Shown piece after piece: positions 54,797 through 64,000 of a stretch of 64,000 nt of DNA. Made by a program: the position numbers and the translations under genes. The stretch's first letter is position 1. Each line of letters opens with the position of its first letter. Source of the stretch: Mixophyes australis (taxonomy: Eukaryota > Chordata > Amphibia > Anura > Limnodynastidae); NCBI GenBank assembly GCA_036250195.1, contig JAVHZZ010000003.1:341043875-341107874 (forward strand), in the 5' to 3' direction. Under the pieces are notes generated by a model, which searched no databases, had not been told where the DNA came from, and saw only the letters and a program-made list of their open reading frames with translations.

Positions 54797-56052
54797 TGTC
54801 ACGGCTATGGATATTTTATGGATCCCCAACCTCTACCAGGATGATAAAAGCAGAGGATGGTGGAGATAGTACCCGCTGGGGTTGATAGTTCAACTTGGGA
54901 GCAGCACAAGGAAGAATACATAGACGATGATATAGTGTTGCAATTTAGTATATTAATTTGATGATACAGCAACAGTAGATAACAGATGTATATATAAAAC
55001 TCAGCTGGGCTTAGTACACGGCAGTTCATAAAACAATACAATCACGGAAGTACTTCAGATGGTAACCATTAGCAATGGCATGAAGATAGGCAGTAACAGT
55101 TCAACGCTGAGATGGTAATATAGAACACTTGAAACCTTCACACCACACACAGCAATAAAGGAGAATCACTGACACAGCTAAAAGTCCAATATGAATAGTA
55201 GATAGACTTGGCTGATCCAGATGGAATATGATTCACTTTAGCAGATGGTTTACAGGTAACGTAATGGTTCAAACAGCGGAACAGAAGATGTTAATGCAGT
55301 CCAAGAACTTGGGTAATCTGGAAACATGCAATGGAATGTTGCTTAGAAGTACAGCGTGGAAATAACAGTCCAACCGTGCGTAACACTAGGAGTCACAGAT
55401 AATCCAACTTCACCAAGAGGCGTGAGTTCATTACTAACAATATACAGCTGATAACGCACACAACTTGAATAACGGAACTGGCTACTAGCTCGGCAATATA
55501 TTCTTGAGAACAGTCCAGCAACTTAATAATCAGCAGAGTAGTAATATAGCCATGCCAGACATAGAACCACAGATGACAAGATAACTTGATTGTAGTTCAA
55601 TAAAGAATATAGGCAGCTGAGCAGAGAGATAGTTAAACCAAATATGAGCGCAGATATAATAGGCAACTCACGAGACAGTCCAGTGTGCAGATGGAAATCA
55701 ACGAATAGTTTCAGCTTGTAGATGACCATGAACTGGTATACAGCGGATCCGATGAGAGCAGTGATGACAAGCAATCTCGGCAACCGATAACATTCAGGAG
55801 AAGTCATAGAGTCAGGGAAGCAGCCAGAACCCACGCCAGTGTGAGTAACATGAAGATCAGGCAATGAGTCCCTGATCACAGGAGGTTGAAATAGTCTTCA
55901 GGAACCAATAAGCTTCGGAAGGAGGTCCCAATTAGGATAACATAAAACAGGCATGAAAAGGTAGAGACTCTGAAGCAGAAGACAAGCACCAACATAGTTC
56001 TTTAAAGGGAAAGTTACACGCTAGCACCTAGCTATGGGACCGGCGTGTGACA
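54797..56052 (-). mobile_element. Solo LTR (about 1.26 kb) inserted in the L1
   Basis: Plus-strand ends TGTCACGGCTATGG and GGCGTGTGACA give the TG...CA form in both directions. The flanks CAGAC (54792-54796) and AAGAC (56053-56057) match at 4 of 5. The L1 text stops at one end and resumes at the other. The minus orientation is favoured by LTR-like text (an ATTGGTTCC motif early). The 118-codon frame at 55523-55879 is a by-product. Confidence 0.7.
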
Positions 56053-56081
56053 AAGACTTACTGGTGGAGAAGCCTGAAATA

Positions 56082-56534
56082 TCACGGTTGTTTCTGATTC
56101 TGCTGGACAGGGGCTTGACTAGGGGAAATATTAGAGAGATGACAGTGTTGTCTGCTGCCATTAGCTAAGTAAAAGGGTCTGGAGGTAAGGCCATTGTTGA
56201 GGACTGAGATAGAGGTAGAGGGCTTGCAATCAAGCGCACTGACGGCCTTCAGAAATTTACCTGTGGCAGCTAAGTGTTTGAGGGTGAGAGCCATATAGGG
56301 CCACAAAACCCTGTCAAAGGCTTTCTCCACATCCAGGGCAAGCACCAGTGAAGGAATTTTAGTTTTGATGATATGATGGATTCTGTTGATAGTGCATCTG
56401 GTATTGTCAAGTGCTTGCCTGGAGGGGACAAAGCCCACCTGGACTGGGTGGATCAAGCTAGGGAGCAGTGGGTTTGACCTGTTGGCTAATACTTTAGCAA
56501 ATATTTTTAAGTCAGTGTTCAAAATGAATATCAA
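56082..56534 (-). pseudogene. L1 reverse-transcriptase palm fragment
   Basis: An open frame of about 150 codons containing NTDLKIFAKVLANR, HPVQVGFVPSRQA, LALDVEKAFDRV (first catalytic Asp block) and NGSRQHCHLS, in the order found in L1 reverse transcriptases. It ends by frameshift before the YADD box. The right end is cut by a hAT MITE. It is a fossil and cannot make an active enzyme. Confidence 0.88.
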
Positions 56535-56538
56535 GTGT

Positions 56539-56816
56539 CAGGGCCGGATTTACCACTAGTCAACCTAGGCAATTGCCTAGGGCCCAGCGGTCCCCAGAGG
56601 GCCCTCCCAGGGCCGGCGGTGAGACCAACCTTTAACAATGGGCCGCTACTTATGGGCCAGTGCTATGTGCTTGCCCCCCTGGGCTAAAGTCTGCCAGCCA
56701 GCCCCTGAATAGGGGTATATGTTATGCTAGAAACTATAGTGCTATGGATTTTTTCAGGGAGGGGGCCCCAAACCAGTATCTTGCCTAGGGCCCCATGAGG
56801 TCTAAATCCGACTCTG
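56539..56816. mobile_element. hAT-type MITE (278 bp) inserted in the L1
   Basis: Ends CAGGGCCGGATTTA and TAAATCCGACTCTG. The perfect 8-bp duplication TCAAGTGT lies at 56531-56538 and 56817-56824. It carries the GCCTAGGGCCC(C/A) motif on both sides. Sister of 27770-28211. Confidence 0.93.
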
Positions 56817-57436
56817 TCAAGTGTTAGAGCAAATAGAAGGGTGCTTTCCCGGTTTGAGGATCACTATGATGATGGCTTTGGTAGTGTCTGGGGGGAAGGA
56901 CTCGCTGTCCAAGATCTGGTTAAACAATGACTGTAAGTGAGGGATGAGTATCAGTTGCGTAAACTAAATGAAGTTGAATATCAAATGGTGGGGGGCCCCG
57001 AAACAAAGTGGAGTCCAAAATGGGGTGGGAGGGGAGGTTCAAGAAGGAAAGGAGTTATGTTAGAGAGTAAGTGCTCAGAGATCACTGGAGGTGTGAGCAA
57101 CGGCACTTAAAAAAAGGTACTATAAGGTTCATAGTGCTGAGACCAAAAGCAGGAGAATCTTGCCGAAGGATGAGGAACAGAGGGGCCTGGCCTAGCCAGA
57201 AAAACCTAGCAGCATGAGCGGGGGGTGCTGAGAGGTAGAAGATGTGTCCCATGTTCCCAGGCCCAGCTATTAGGGGAAGACTAGTAATTTATTGTGTAAC
57301 AATACATAACATATCACATATCAAATATCAAACTTCAAACAAGCTAAAGTATAGGATGATGAAGGCAGCACCCACCCGAGCAGGTCCACAACAATATAGG
57401 GCAGAGTGAGAAAACACTGCATGGGTGTGCAATGTG

Positions 57437-57532
57437 ATTATTTATTATTATTATTATTATTTTTATTTATAGGACACCAAATTTGTTCCGCAGTGCTGTA
57501 CAGAGGGCAAACAACAAGACAGTACGTGGTAA
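57437..57532 (-). repeat. L2-like tail (left part)
   Basis: (TTA)n, then a TTTTTATTTATAGGACACC-type sequence, CCGCAGTGCTGTACAGAG and CAAACAACAAGACAGTACG. It continues at 57699 after a MITE insertion. Confidence 0.65.
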
Positions 57533-57698
57533 CAGAGCCGTAACTTAGAATTCTAGCGCCTGGGGCGAGAAAGACAAATGCCGCCCCCGTAGCCCTCAAT
57601 TTTAACCAAATTAACCTAAAATATTCCTAAATTGCACCCCCCTTCAGCGTTGCGTTCTGGGCGGTCGCCCCTGTCGCACAGCCCTAATTACGGCCCTG
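57533..57698. mobile_element. hAT-type MITE (166 bp) inserted in an L2-like tail
   Basis: Ends CAGAGCCGTAACTTAG and CTAATTACGGCCCTG. The perfect 8-bp duplication CGTGGTAA lies at 57525-57532 and 57699-57706. GCGCCTGGGGCG and the GGGCGGTCGCCCCTGTCGC segment mirror each other loosely. Confidence 0.92.
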
Positions 57699-57889
57699 CG
57701 TGGTAATGCAGTACAATACAGTAAACAAATAACACTACAAATGTATGCAGTCAAGCATACATTTGGGGAGAGGGAGACTACTAGACTCTGTGTGATAGGA
57801 TTCTCTGGCAAAGGAGCTAAATCAAAGTGTGTCAGCCATGTTACCTGGCCAAGCCACACCCCCAAGAGTCAAATTGCCTTTTAACGCAG

Positions 57890-58040
57890 AGAGATTCTGT
57901 TTATCTTCTGTGTGCTAAAAAAAAACTGTCCAGTATTTGTGTGCTACATTGAAAATCAGACTTCTTCAATCAGTATTTTCCCTGCATGCAAACAAAATGC
58001 ATTTGCACACGTTGCCTTTAGCTGGATTTGCCCCTAACTC
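57890..58040. repeat. Family E-like MITE fragment
   Basis: CAGTATTTGTGTGCTACAT and GCAAACAAAATGCATTTGCAC echo the family E arms. No ends. Confidence 0.4.
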
Positions 58041-58049
58041 TATATGAGG

Positions 58050-58722
58050 CCCTAAAAGTGTAAGATAAACTTTAAATTGATATTGCAAATTGAAGTCACA
58101 GTTTTGCCCCATTCTTCTAATTTCATATTTTACCTTAATTCAAGACTTTAAACTTTAGTGGTTAATAACTGGTAATCTGTTTTCTTCTACTTTTTATCTT
58201 CCAACGCGCAAAATTGATTCAAATGTATGAAAATGATCAACCAGAAATGACTGTCATGATATGTATTCACTGGATGATCTTCACTATCGGGGTTGTGTAA
58301 CAGCCCCACACAAGCTTTTGTCAATGACAATCCTCCCACTGCTATAATGTTTTGACGTAATTGTGCAGATGGATACTAGAGACAGAGGATCAAAGCTCAA
58401 TGTTGACTCAAATACAAAGCAATGTGTTTTCTTAAAAAACAGACCATATGCTAAAACTAATGCAGAGATCGCTAATATCTGTAAGTGTAGGATGTGTGTT
58501 TCTGATTTGAATATTTTCAAGATAACAAACGTTCTCAATTTCCATTTTGCACAAAATGGGAGAAAAGTAGTTTTTAAATAAGAGCATGAAAAGCTAGCGT
58601 ATTTCCGCCCATGTGCAGAGCCATGCACATGTTGAGATGTGACCGCCTCTGCACCAGCAGCACACCTGCCTGGTTTATGACAACAACATCATCATCAGCA
58701 AGGGTTTGCAGCATTTACACAT
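58050..58722. other. No recognised feature
   Basis: Apparently unique. The 114-codon minus-strand and 72-codon plus-strand frames overlap each other here and show no known motif. Confidence 0.35.
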
Positions 58723-58730
58723 TCCCTATG

Positions 58731-59176
58731 CAGGGCCAGTGCTAGGGTCCGTGGCGCCCTAGGCACACTTTCAAAATCCGCGCCCCCCAGGCACACTTTC
58801 AGAATCCGCGCGCCCCCCCCCCTGGCACACTTTCAAAATCCGCGCCCTCCCCCTCCCGTCTTTCCTTACCTTAACTTGCCTCCATAAAGCTGCTCCTCTC
58901 TGCTCTGTCTCCTCCCCTCCACTCACTGACACTGTCGGGCCGTGATGATGATGTCACGCCCGACAGTCAGTGAGTGGAGGGGAGGAGACGGAGCAGAGAG
59001 GCGGCGGTGGTGCTGATCAATAGTCCCTCCCCCGTGGATTTATCTGAAGCTGTGCCGTGGAAGGTATGATCAGCGGTCGCCGCACAGTTTTAAAGTAATT
59101 TTAATTCTGTGGCGCCCTCCAGAGCCCGGCGCCCTAGGCAACTGCCTAACCTTGCCTAATGGGAGCACCGGGCCTG
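58731..59176. mobile_element. hAT-type MITE (446 bp) with a long hairpin
   Basis: Ends CAGGGCCAGTGCTAGGGTC and GGAGCACCGGGCCTG. The perfect 8-bp duplication TCCCTATG lies at 58723-58730 and 59177-59184. The left part has three tandem versions of GGCACACTTTC(A/-)AAATCCGCG. The centre is a hairpin at 58896-59000 whose 47-50-nt arms differ by one mismatch and two short indels. Confidence 0.93.
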
Positions 59177-59179
59177 TCC

Positions 59180-60300
59180 CTATGGAAGGTGCAAAAGATA
59201 CATCCCCTAACAGGCGTATATGCGTGTTTCTTCAGGTTTGCATGAGCCACATTTCTGAAAATATGCCTTTACTGTACACTTAATCCTGGCATTAGAAGCC
59301 CCTTTCCCTCCCCCTTTCTGTCTCTCCAAGGTCAGGTGGGTATAAGTGCAAGTATGGAAGTCTGCATAGGTGCATTTGCGTGCACCGACTTTCTGGTCAT
59401 GCGCAGAGCCGTTTCACACAAGATGTGCTATAAAAACTAAACTAAAATATCAATAAATCAAAACTGCAATACAAAGTTCTGTTTCCTAATCGTTCATTTC
59501 ACTATGGAAGATATTGTCTCGAAAGCCAGATAGTTGGAATGGTCTTGATCTCTGCTTGAGTGACAGCTACCCCCAGAGAGGCGCGGAGTCTAACGTAGGA
59601 GAGGTATTCACCAAGGATTCCCGCAAAGGAATATGGTCTTAGCTGCTCTCAACCGCAGGTCGCAGTCCTCTAGGGGACGCAGAACAGATAGTAGACAGAA
59701 ACACGAAGTAACTGTAAGGCAGAATGAAATGTATACAAAACAAACAAATTGTTACATACACTTGCGCTCTCTTTTCCAACTCAAAAGGTTCTCTTGAATG
59801 GCCCCTTGTACAATAGTGGGCTTTCTTATTCAGTGTATTCAATCTTCAATATTGTTCACATGTCATAAAAAACATACAACAGAATATAGTGTAATTTGTT
59901 AACATCACAGGGAAAAATATTCCACCACCACTATAAACATAGATAGTGAAACTGATGTCTAAACAGGGATCCACAACAGTGATGTTCCTTCAGGGAAATA
60001 TAACTCCTTTCGGGTGTAAGCTTACAGAAAAGCAGTGTATCATGCGCCTTATCACGATCTTTACATCCTGTAAGTCTCCTTCCCTTAGGTATCAGACATC
60101 CTGAATGTTCATCTCAGCACATGCAGTGAAATAAAATCAAGGAAGAAATCCTCGTGTATTACATTTAAAAATTTATTGCAACAAAAGATAAAACAGCACT
60201 ATTCTCCCACATGGAGCTGTGCTTACAAATAAAACTCGTACCAGAGATACATCTTTAACGTGCACATAGTAAGATCTTTGTATGATGTTAAACACAAACA
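59180..60300. other. No gene; probable retroelement-derived sequence
   Basis: Text such as GCAGGTCGCAGTCCTCTAGG recalls amphibian LTR elements (compare 52015), but no LTR ends, primer site or domain could be located. Confidence 0.3.
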
Positions 60301-60334
60301 ATCACGCCATGTCACCTGGGATGATCTTCCGGTA

Positions 60335-60392
60335 ATCTTCACTTAGCCAACGCGTTTCAACCCTTAAAACGAGGGTCTTTATCAAGCCAATG
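60335..60392 (-). ncRNA. Degenerate hammerhead-like motif
   Basis: Minus strand: GGCTTGATAAAGACCC, a loop, then GGGTTGAAACGCGTTGG. The order core / stem II (ACCC with GGGT) / GAAAC matches a hammerhead ribozyme. The CUGAUGA core reads UUGAUAA, altering two catalytic positions, so it should be inactive. Confidence 0.3.
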
Positions 60393-60949
60393 TAAATGTA
60401 GCCTAGGTGTATGGAATTCCGGAACAGGACGGATGCTGTGTGATGATCAGCAGTATAGCCACGAATCTCGATAATAGGATAGGCTGAGCAGGAAGTACAG
60501 TCACAGGTCTTAACAGCGGAATAAGCTGAACAGATATAGCTGTGAAGTGATGCACTGCGGTGAGCAGAAGTACTGAGATTCACACAGGTGATATAACTCT
60601 GGAACAATACTGATGAAGAGTACATAAATAATCTATTATTTATGGTTCATTTTATATTTGAATTAGAAGATGACTGGGCACAATACCCCTCCCTCCCCCC
60701 ACTGGAAACATATGGTTCGTGAATACCTGAAAAACAAGTCTTGTTCAGTTGGTCAGTTATTAGCATATGAAAGGCTGTGGCCTGGTTACTGTGAAAAAGT
60801 AAACTCCGCCCAGGAGAAAGGCATTATTGTTATTTAGCAAAGAGCACACTAGTCCTTTTGGTGAGCTGCTCCCAGCCTGACCAGTCATGCAGACAGAGCT
60901 TCTAGCTGGATATGCAGGAAAGTAAGTTGCCTGCGGGCCTTGGGCCCTG

Positions 60950-62000
60950 GCTAGCAGAATAGATGTTAGAATGGAGTTTTTGAATGGAATGAATGAATGG
61001 TGAGTGAGTCTGGAAATATAAATGTTGTAATGTGTTTTTGAATGGAAGATGGTCGAATCTGGACGCATATGTGTAGAGTATATGAGACTGAATGATCATT
61101 TGTCGTTGGTAATATGGAAGTTTGTATACAGATGGTAAATGTGAATGGAGTTGCCTGAGTTTAGTGCAAGAGTTATTTTGAGATTGTGTTGGTTTTAAAG
61201 GTTAGACTTTGTTTTGGTATGGATAGTGTAACATAACTGCATGCCTTGTAATAATGTTACAATGTTGTGTAGATATAACATGGGTAATAATATGGTGTTA
61301 GTCTGATTACAAGCACATGTTATTAAGATGGCTGACAATGTGTTGACTCCTGTAATGCTGTACAATTCTTGGAATTCCTGTTATATTTGGGATGAATTGT
61401 TGGATTAAATGGTAGCATTTGTGATATACATTGTTCTGTGTGGTTCTGTGTTGGTTTAATGTTGTATTGGAAATCGCAAATGCTGTGTAATAGAAGTGTA
61501 TGAAAGTAGTTTGGTTTTTATTGTAGGTGTATGGAAATGGTTGTGCATAGTTTGTTTGTTCCAAAGAATGGTGGTGTTGGAAAAGTCTTTCATTGGAAAG
61601 TGAAGAAACCGTGTAGATGGTATTGGAAAGTCTGCTATGCTGCTGTTGTAAATGCATAGCAAGGGATTGGATTGTTAAAGAAGTGGTCAGATTGTTAAAT
61701 ATAAAGTTTTTGTTAGAATGTTGGTTTAAAGGGTAGTTTGCAACTCTGAATCTCTAAAATATTGTGGTTTATTGCTGGAAACATTGATGTACTTAATATA
61801 GCAGTAAGGTTAAATACCATGTGTTTAGCGCATGCTGAGTTGAGACACTAGAGGAAATCGATCTAGTATCTGGCAAACCTGTAAAATGACTGCCATCTAG
61901 AAACTCTCGTGTGAAGGGAATGTGGATAGTGAATAATGGCTGTTGGACTTTGAATGAGATAAGTGAAATGAAATGAAAGAGGGACAAGTGTGGTAGAATA
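60950..62000. other. C-depleted (G/T/A-rich) tract
   Basis: About 1 kb in which C is rare on the plus strand while G and T are abundant, with repeated TTGGTTT, GAATGG and TGTAATG words. The minus strand therefore shows Gln/His/Tyr/Thr/Asn-rich open frames with no known protein. No discrete repeat unit. Confidence 0.55.
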
Positions 62001-62195
62001 TGTAAGAATATTTGGAAGGTTAATATGTATGCTTGGGTGTGTGTCTCTCTCTCCCCCCCAGGTCTCCCCCCTCCTCCCCCTGCACACACAAAATGCATTC
62101 ACACATCTAGAACAATAGGTAAAGCTTCACACACACACACACATTCACACACTTTTAGACAATAGTTAGTCAAAACACACAAACAATGACTTAGG

Positions 62196-62485
62196 TTCAG
62201 GTGAACGGCAGTGAACCGAAGCATTGAGATCTGTAAAAAGTGAATAGCTGAGAACAGGACTGATTATGAGGCAACAATACTGCAGGTCTTGATCGTGAAA
62301 CATGTAACTCAGGATACCAACTGAGAAGTGGTGAACTGCAGAGAACTGATGCACTGAGATCCCTGGAAAGTGAATAGCTTGAGAACGGAACTGATGATGA
62401 GGCACGAGGTTCATGCAATAATACCACAGGTCTTGATCGTGGAACGGTTAAGACAGGGTACCGATGTGCCGACGGGAGCCAGAGA
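62196..62485. repeat. Tandem dimer, about 140 bp unit
   Basis: Two successive versions of GTGAAC(G/T)GCAG...ATTGAGATC...AAAGTGAATAGCT...GAGGCA...GGTCTTGATCGTG. A more distant relative may lie at 60410-60610. Unit 2 carries an extra CGAGGTTCATG segment. Confidence 0.65.
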
Positions 62486-62679
62486 GAACAGCGTTCTAAC
62501 AGGTAAGGAGACCCGAAGATCTGGCAACTTAGTAGAGAAGCAGGTACATTAAATAGACAAAGCTGACAGGCAATTAGCCAATCAAGAGAATGCAGGAAGT
62601 TGAAAACCAAGGGAAACAGGTAAGAACAGTGTCCAAAATGCAGGTTACCTGGTGCAATGTGTGACACAAAGGGAGAAGA

Positions 62680-64000
62680 CTAAGTTTGGACGTGAAGGGC
62701 TTCCCAAGGAGCCCAAAAAGTAGGCAGAGACGCTATCACCCCATAGAGGATGGGACTTGCCCAATCGACTTGCTGACTGGCTCCATGCTACCAAGAGGCA
62801 GAAATGACCTGTTATCTGAGCATGAGACAAAGGCCATGACCACCTACATACAAGAAAACTTGGACTGAGAGTTCATCATGGAGTGCAGGTCCCCGGCCAG
62901 TGCAGGGTTCCCTAAGATCCTGCATCAACTATAGGGGACTCAACGAAATTGCTATCAAGAGTCTGTAACCCCTTATAAAAGAGGCCTATAACCTGATACA
63001 TACCTGGGAAGGGGACGAATGGAGGATGGCATTCAACACAAAGGATGGGCATTACAAATACCAGGTCATGATGTTCAAACTGTACAATGCCCCAGTTGTC
63101 TTCCAAACATTTGTGAATTGCTTCTTTAGGGCCTACTGGAGACATCAGTCCTCATCTACCAGGATGACATCCTCATTATCTCCTGCATCCTGGATAATCA
63201 TGTCCAAAGTGAGCTTCCTGGGACACATCATTTCAGCAGAGTCATAGAAGGGGAACTCAGAGAATCTCTCCACTGTGCTTGATTCGCCGTGCCAAGCAAG
63301 CACAACGGAGCACAGAGATCAAGGCAGTCCAAAGCAACTACTACAGACATTTTATCTGCAAATTTTCAAGAATTGTTAGCCTTGACCAAACAGAGAACTC
63401 CTAAGTAGTTATTGACTCCCCACTATCCCAACCCCAGTTGGGATCATACACTCAAAGTTAACACATCTACGAGTACAGCGGGAGCCGTGTTCTCCCAGAA
63501 TGATGACATCGATGCCCTTCACCCTTGCGTCATCTTTTCAAAGAGGCTCACCTCCATTAAAGTCAACTACGACATGGGGAACAGAGACTGGTTGGTCATT
63601 ATCATGGTCCTCACCGAGTGGAGGCAAATTCTGGAGGGGTTCAGCTTCCTTCTCTCTATACTCACAGATCACAAGACCTGGCAGTATATTCAGGGGACAT
63701 AAATGTTGAACTCTTGGCAAACATAGTGGGTGCATTTCCTAACCAGGTTTGACTTTCTCATAACATACCACTTGTATCCAGCAACGCCAAGGCCAACACA
63801 CACTCATGGCAGTTGTCTCTCAAAAGATCCATCTTGGAGGGCAAAACTATTATACCTCCAGGCTTGATTCTGGGAACGACCATCTCTTTGGAGTTGCTGG
63901 ACAATATTCAGATTGAAACGACAGCAGTCACCAAGGTGTCCAAGGCAAGTGGGTTGTTTCACCTGGCTGCCAGAAATGACTCACGATTGGCAGAACGCAG
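62680..64000 (+). pseudogene. Ty3/Gypsy pol remnant (RT and RNase H), runs off the window
   Basis: Fragments in the order of a Gypsy pol gene: a pre-palm block with PIDLLTGS and LPRGR, palm text with [14 protein letters not shown] and VFQTFVN, a YQDD-type catalytic box in another frame near 63157, FLGHIISAE, then an RNase H block with AGAVFSQ, LHPCVIFSKRL and a TDH motif. Stops and frameshifts occur in every section, and part of the palm is deleted around 62890-62960. Gag and protease were not seen to the left. The copy continues past 64000. It is a fossil and has no intact frame. Confidence 0.85.

Larger units (their letters stand above)
53985..57250 (-). mobile_element. L1-like LINE (ORF2 part), broken and with nested insertions
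   Basis: The minus strand carries pieces of an L1-group ORF2 in the right order: a region before the polymerase (about 56830-57250), the reverse-transcriptase palm (56082-56534), and the thumb and C-terminal part (about 54000-54790). A hAT MITE (56539-56816) and a solo LTR (54797-56052) are inserted. Approximate ends only; neither 5' end nor poly-A tail was fixed. The style resembles the L1/Tx1 group of amphibians. Confidence 0.75.

Noticed and set aside
55523..55879. 118-codon hydrophobic minus-strand frame
   Set aside because: Contained entirely in the solo LTR 54797-56052; no protein family recognised.
61307..61657. Gln/His/Tyr-rich minus-strand frame
   Set aside because: It follows from C depletion on the plus strand; no initiation context, splice site or family.
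14852..64000. PSME4 or another syntenic neighbour of ACYP2
   Set aside because: I looked for proteasome-activator exons and other neighbours to the right and recognised none; they may lie outside the window or be too short to see by eye.

Overview
The window looks like a gene-poor stretch of an anuran (frog) nuclear genome. The evidence is one vertebrate gene split by canonical GT-AG introns, plus a dense mix of repeat classes typical of amphibian genomes: hAT and Harbinger MITEs, Tc1, Ty3/Gypsy LTRs, an L1-like LINE, CR1/L2-like tails, a tRNA-derived SINE with an L2-type tail, and many microsatellites. The species cannot be named from the sequence. There are no bacterial operons, CRISPR arrays or phage.

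The only cellular gene I can support is acylphosphatase 2 (ACYP2), on the minus strand. Three consecutive coding exons are legible: exon 1 at 14737-14851, a 17-nt microexon at 9642-9658, and exon 3 at 6633-6742. Splice sites and codon phases agree across all of them. The last exon is not in the window and must lie to the left of position 1, so positions 1-14736 are mostly ACYP2 intron. The catalytic Arg is in the microexon and the catalytic Asn is in exon 3.

Layout. 1-6.6 kb: intron 3, holding two hAT MITEs, one palindromic Harbinger-type MITE, a degenerate minisatellite and a 2.5-kb hAT element loaded with microsatellites. 6.7-9.6 kb: intron 2, with a solo LTR, an L2-like tail and a hAT MITE that carries a perfect 82-bp-arm palindrome. 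9.7-14.7 kb: intron 1, with SINE copies and palindromic Harbinger-type MITEs. 14.9-16.6 kb: region upstream of ACYP2. 16.6-20.6 kb: a direct segmental duplication in which copy 1 gained a hAT MITE and an internally deleted Gypsy element, both absent from copy 2. 20.6-28 kb: tandem repeats, hAT MITEs and possible conserved noncoding sequence. 28.6-30.6 kb: a SINE split by a Tc1 element, then CR1-like and second Tc1 fragments. 32-43 kb: Harbinger and hAT repeats. 43.8-47.4 kb: one 3.5-kb Harbinger element with a broken transposase fragment. 48-53 kb: tandem repeats, SINE and a Gypsy integrase tail. 54-57.3 kb: a broken L1-like LINE with a solo LTR and a hAT MITE nested in it. 57.5-64 kb: more hAT MITEs, a C-depleted tract, a tandem dimer and a Gypsy pol remnant running off the right edge.

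Most mobile elements are delimited by target-site duplications read directly from the sequence: 8 bp for hAT, 3 bp for Harbinger-type, TA for Tc1/mariner, and 4-5 bp for LTRs. No transposase or reverse transcriptase here appears intact.
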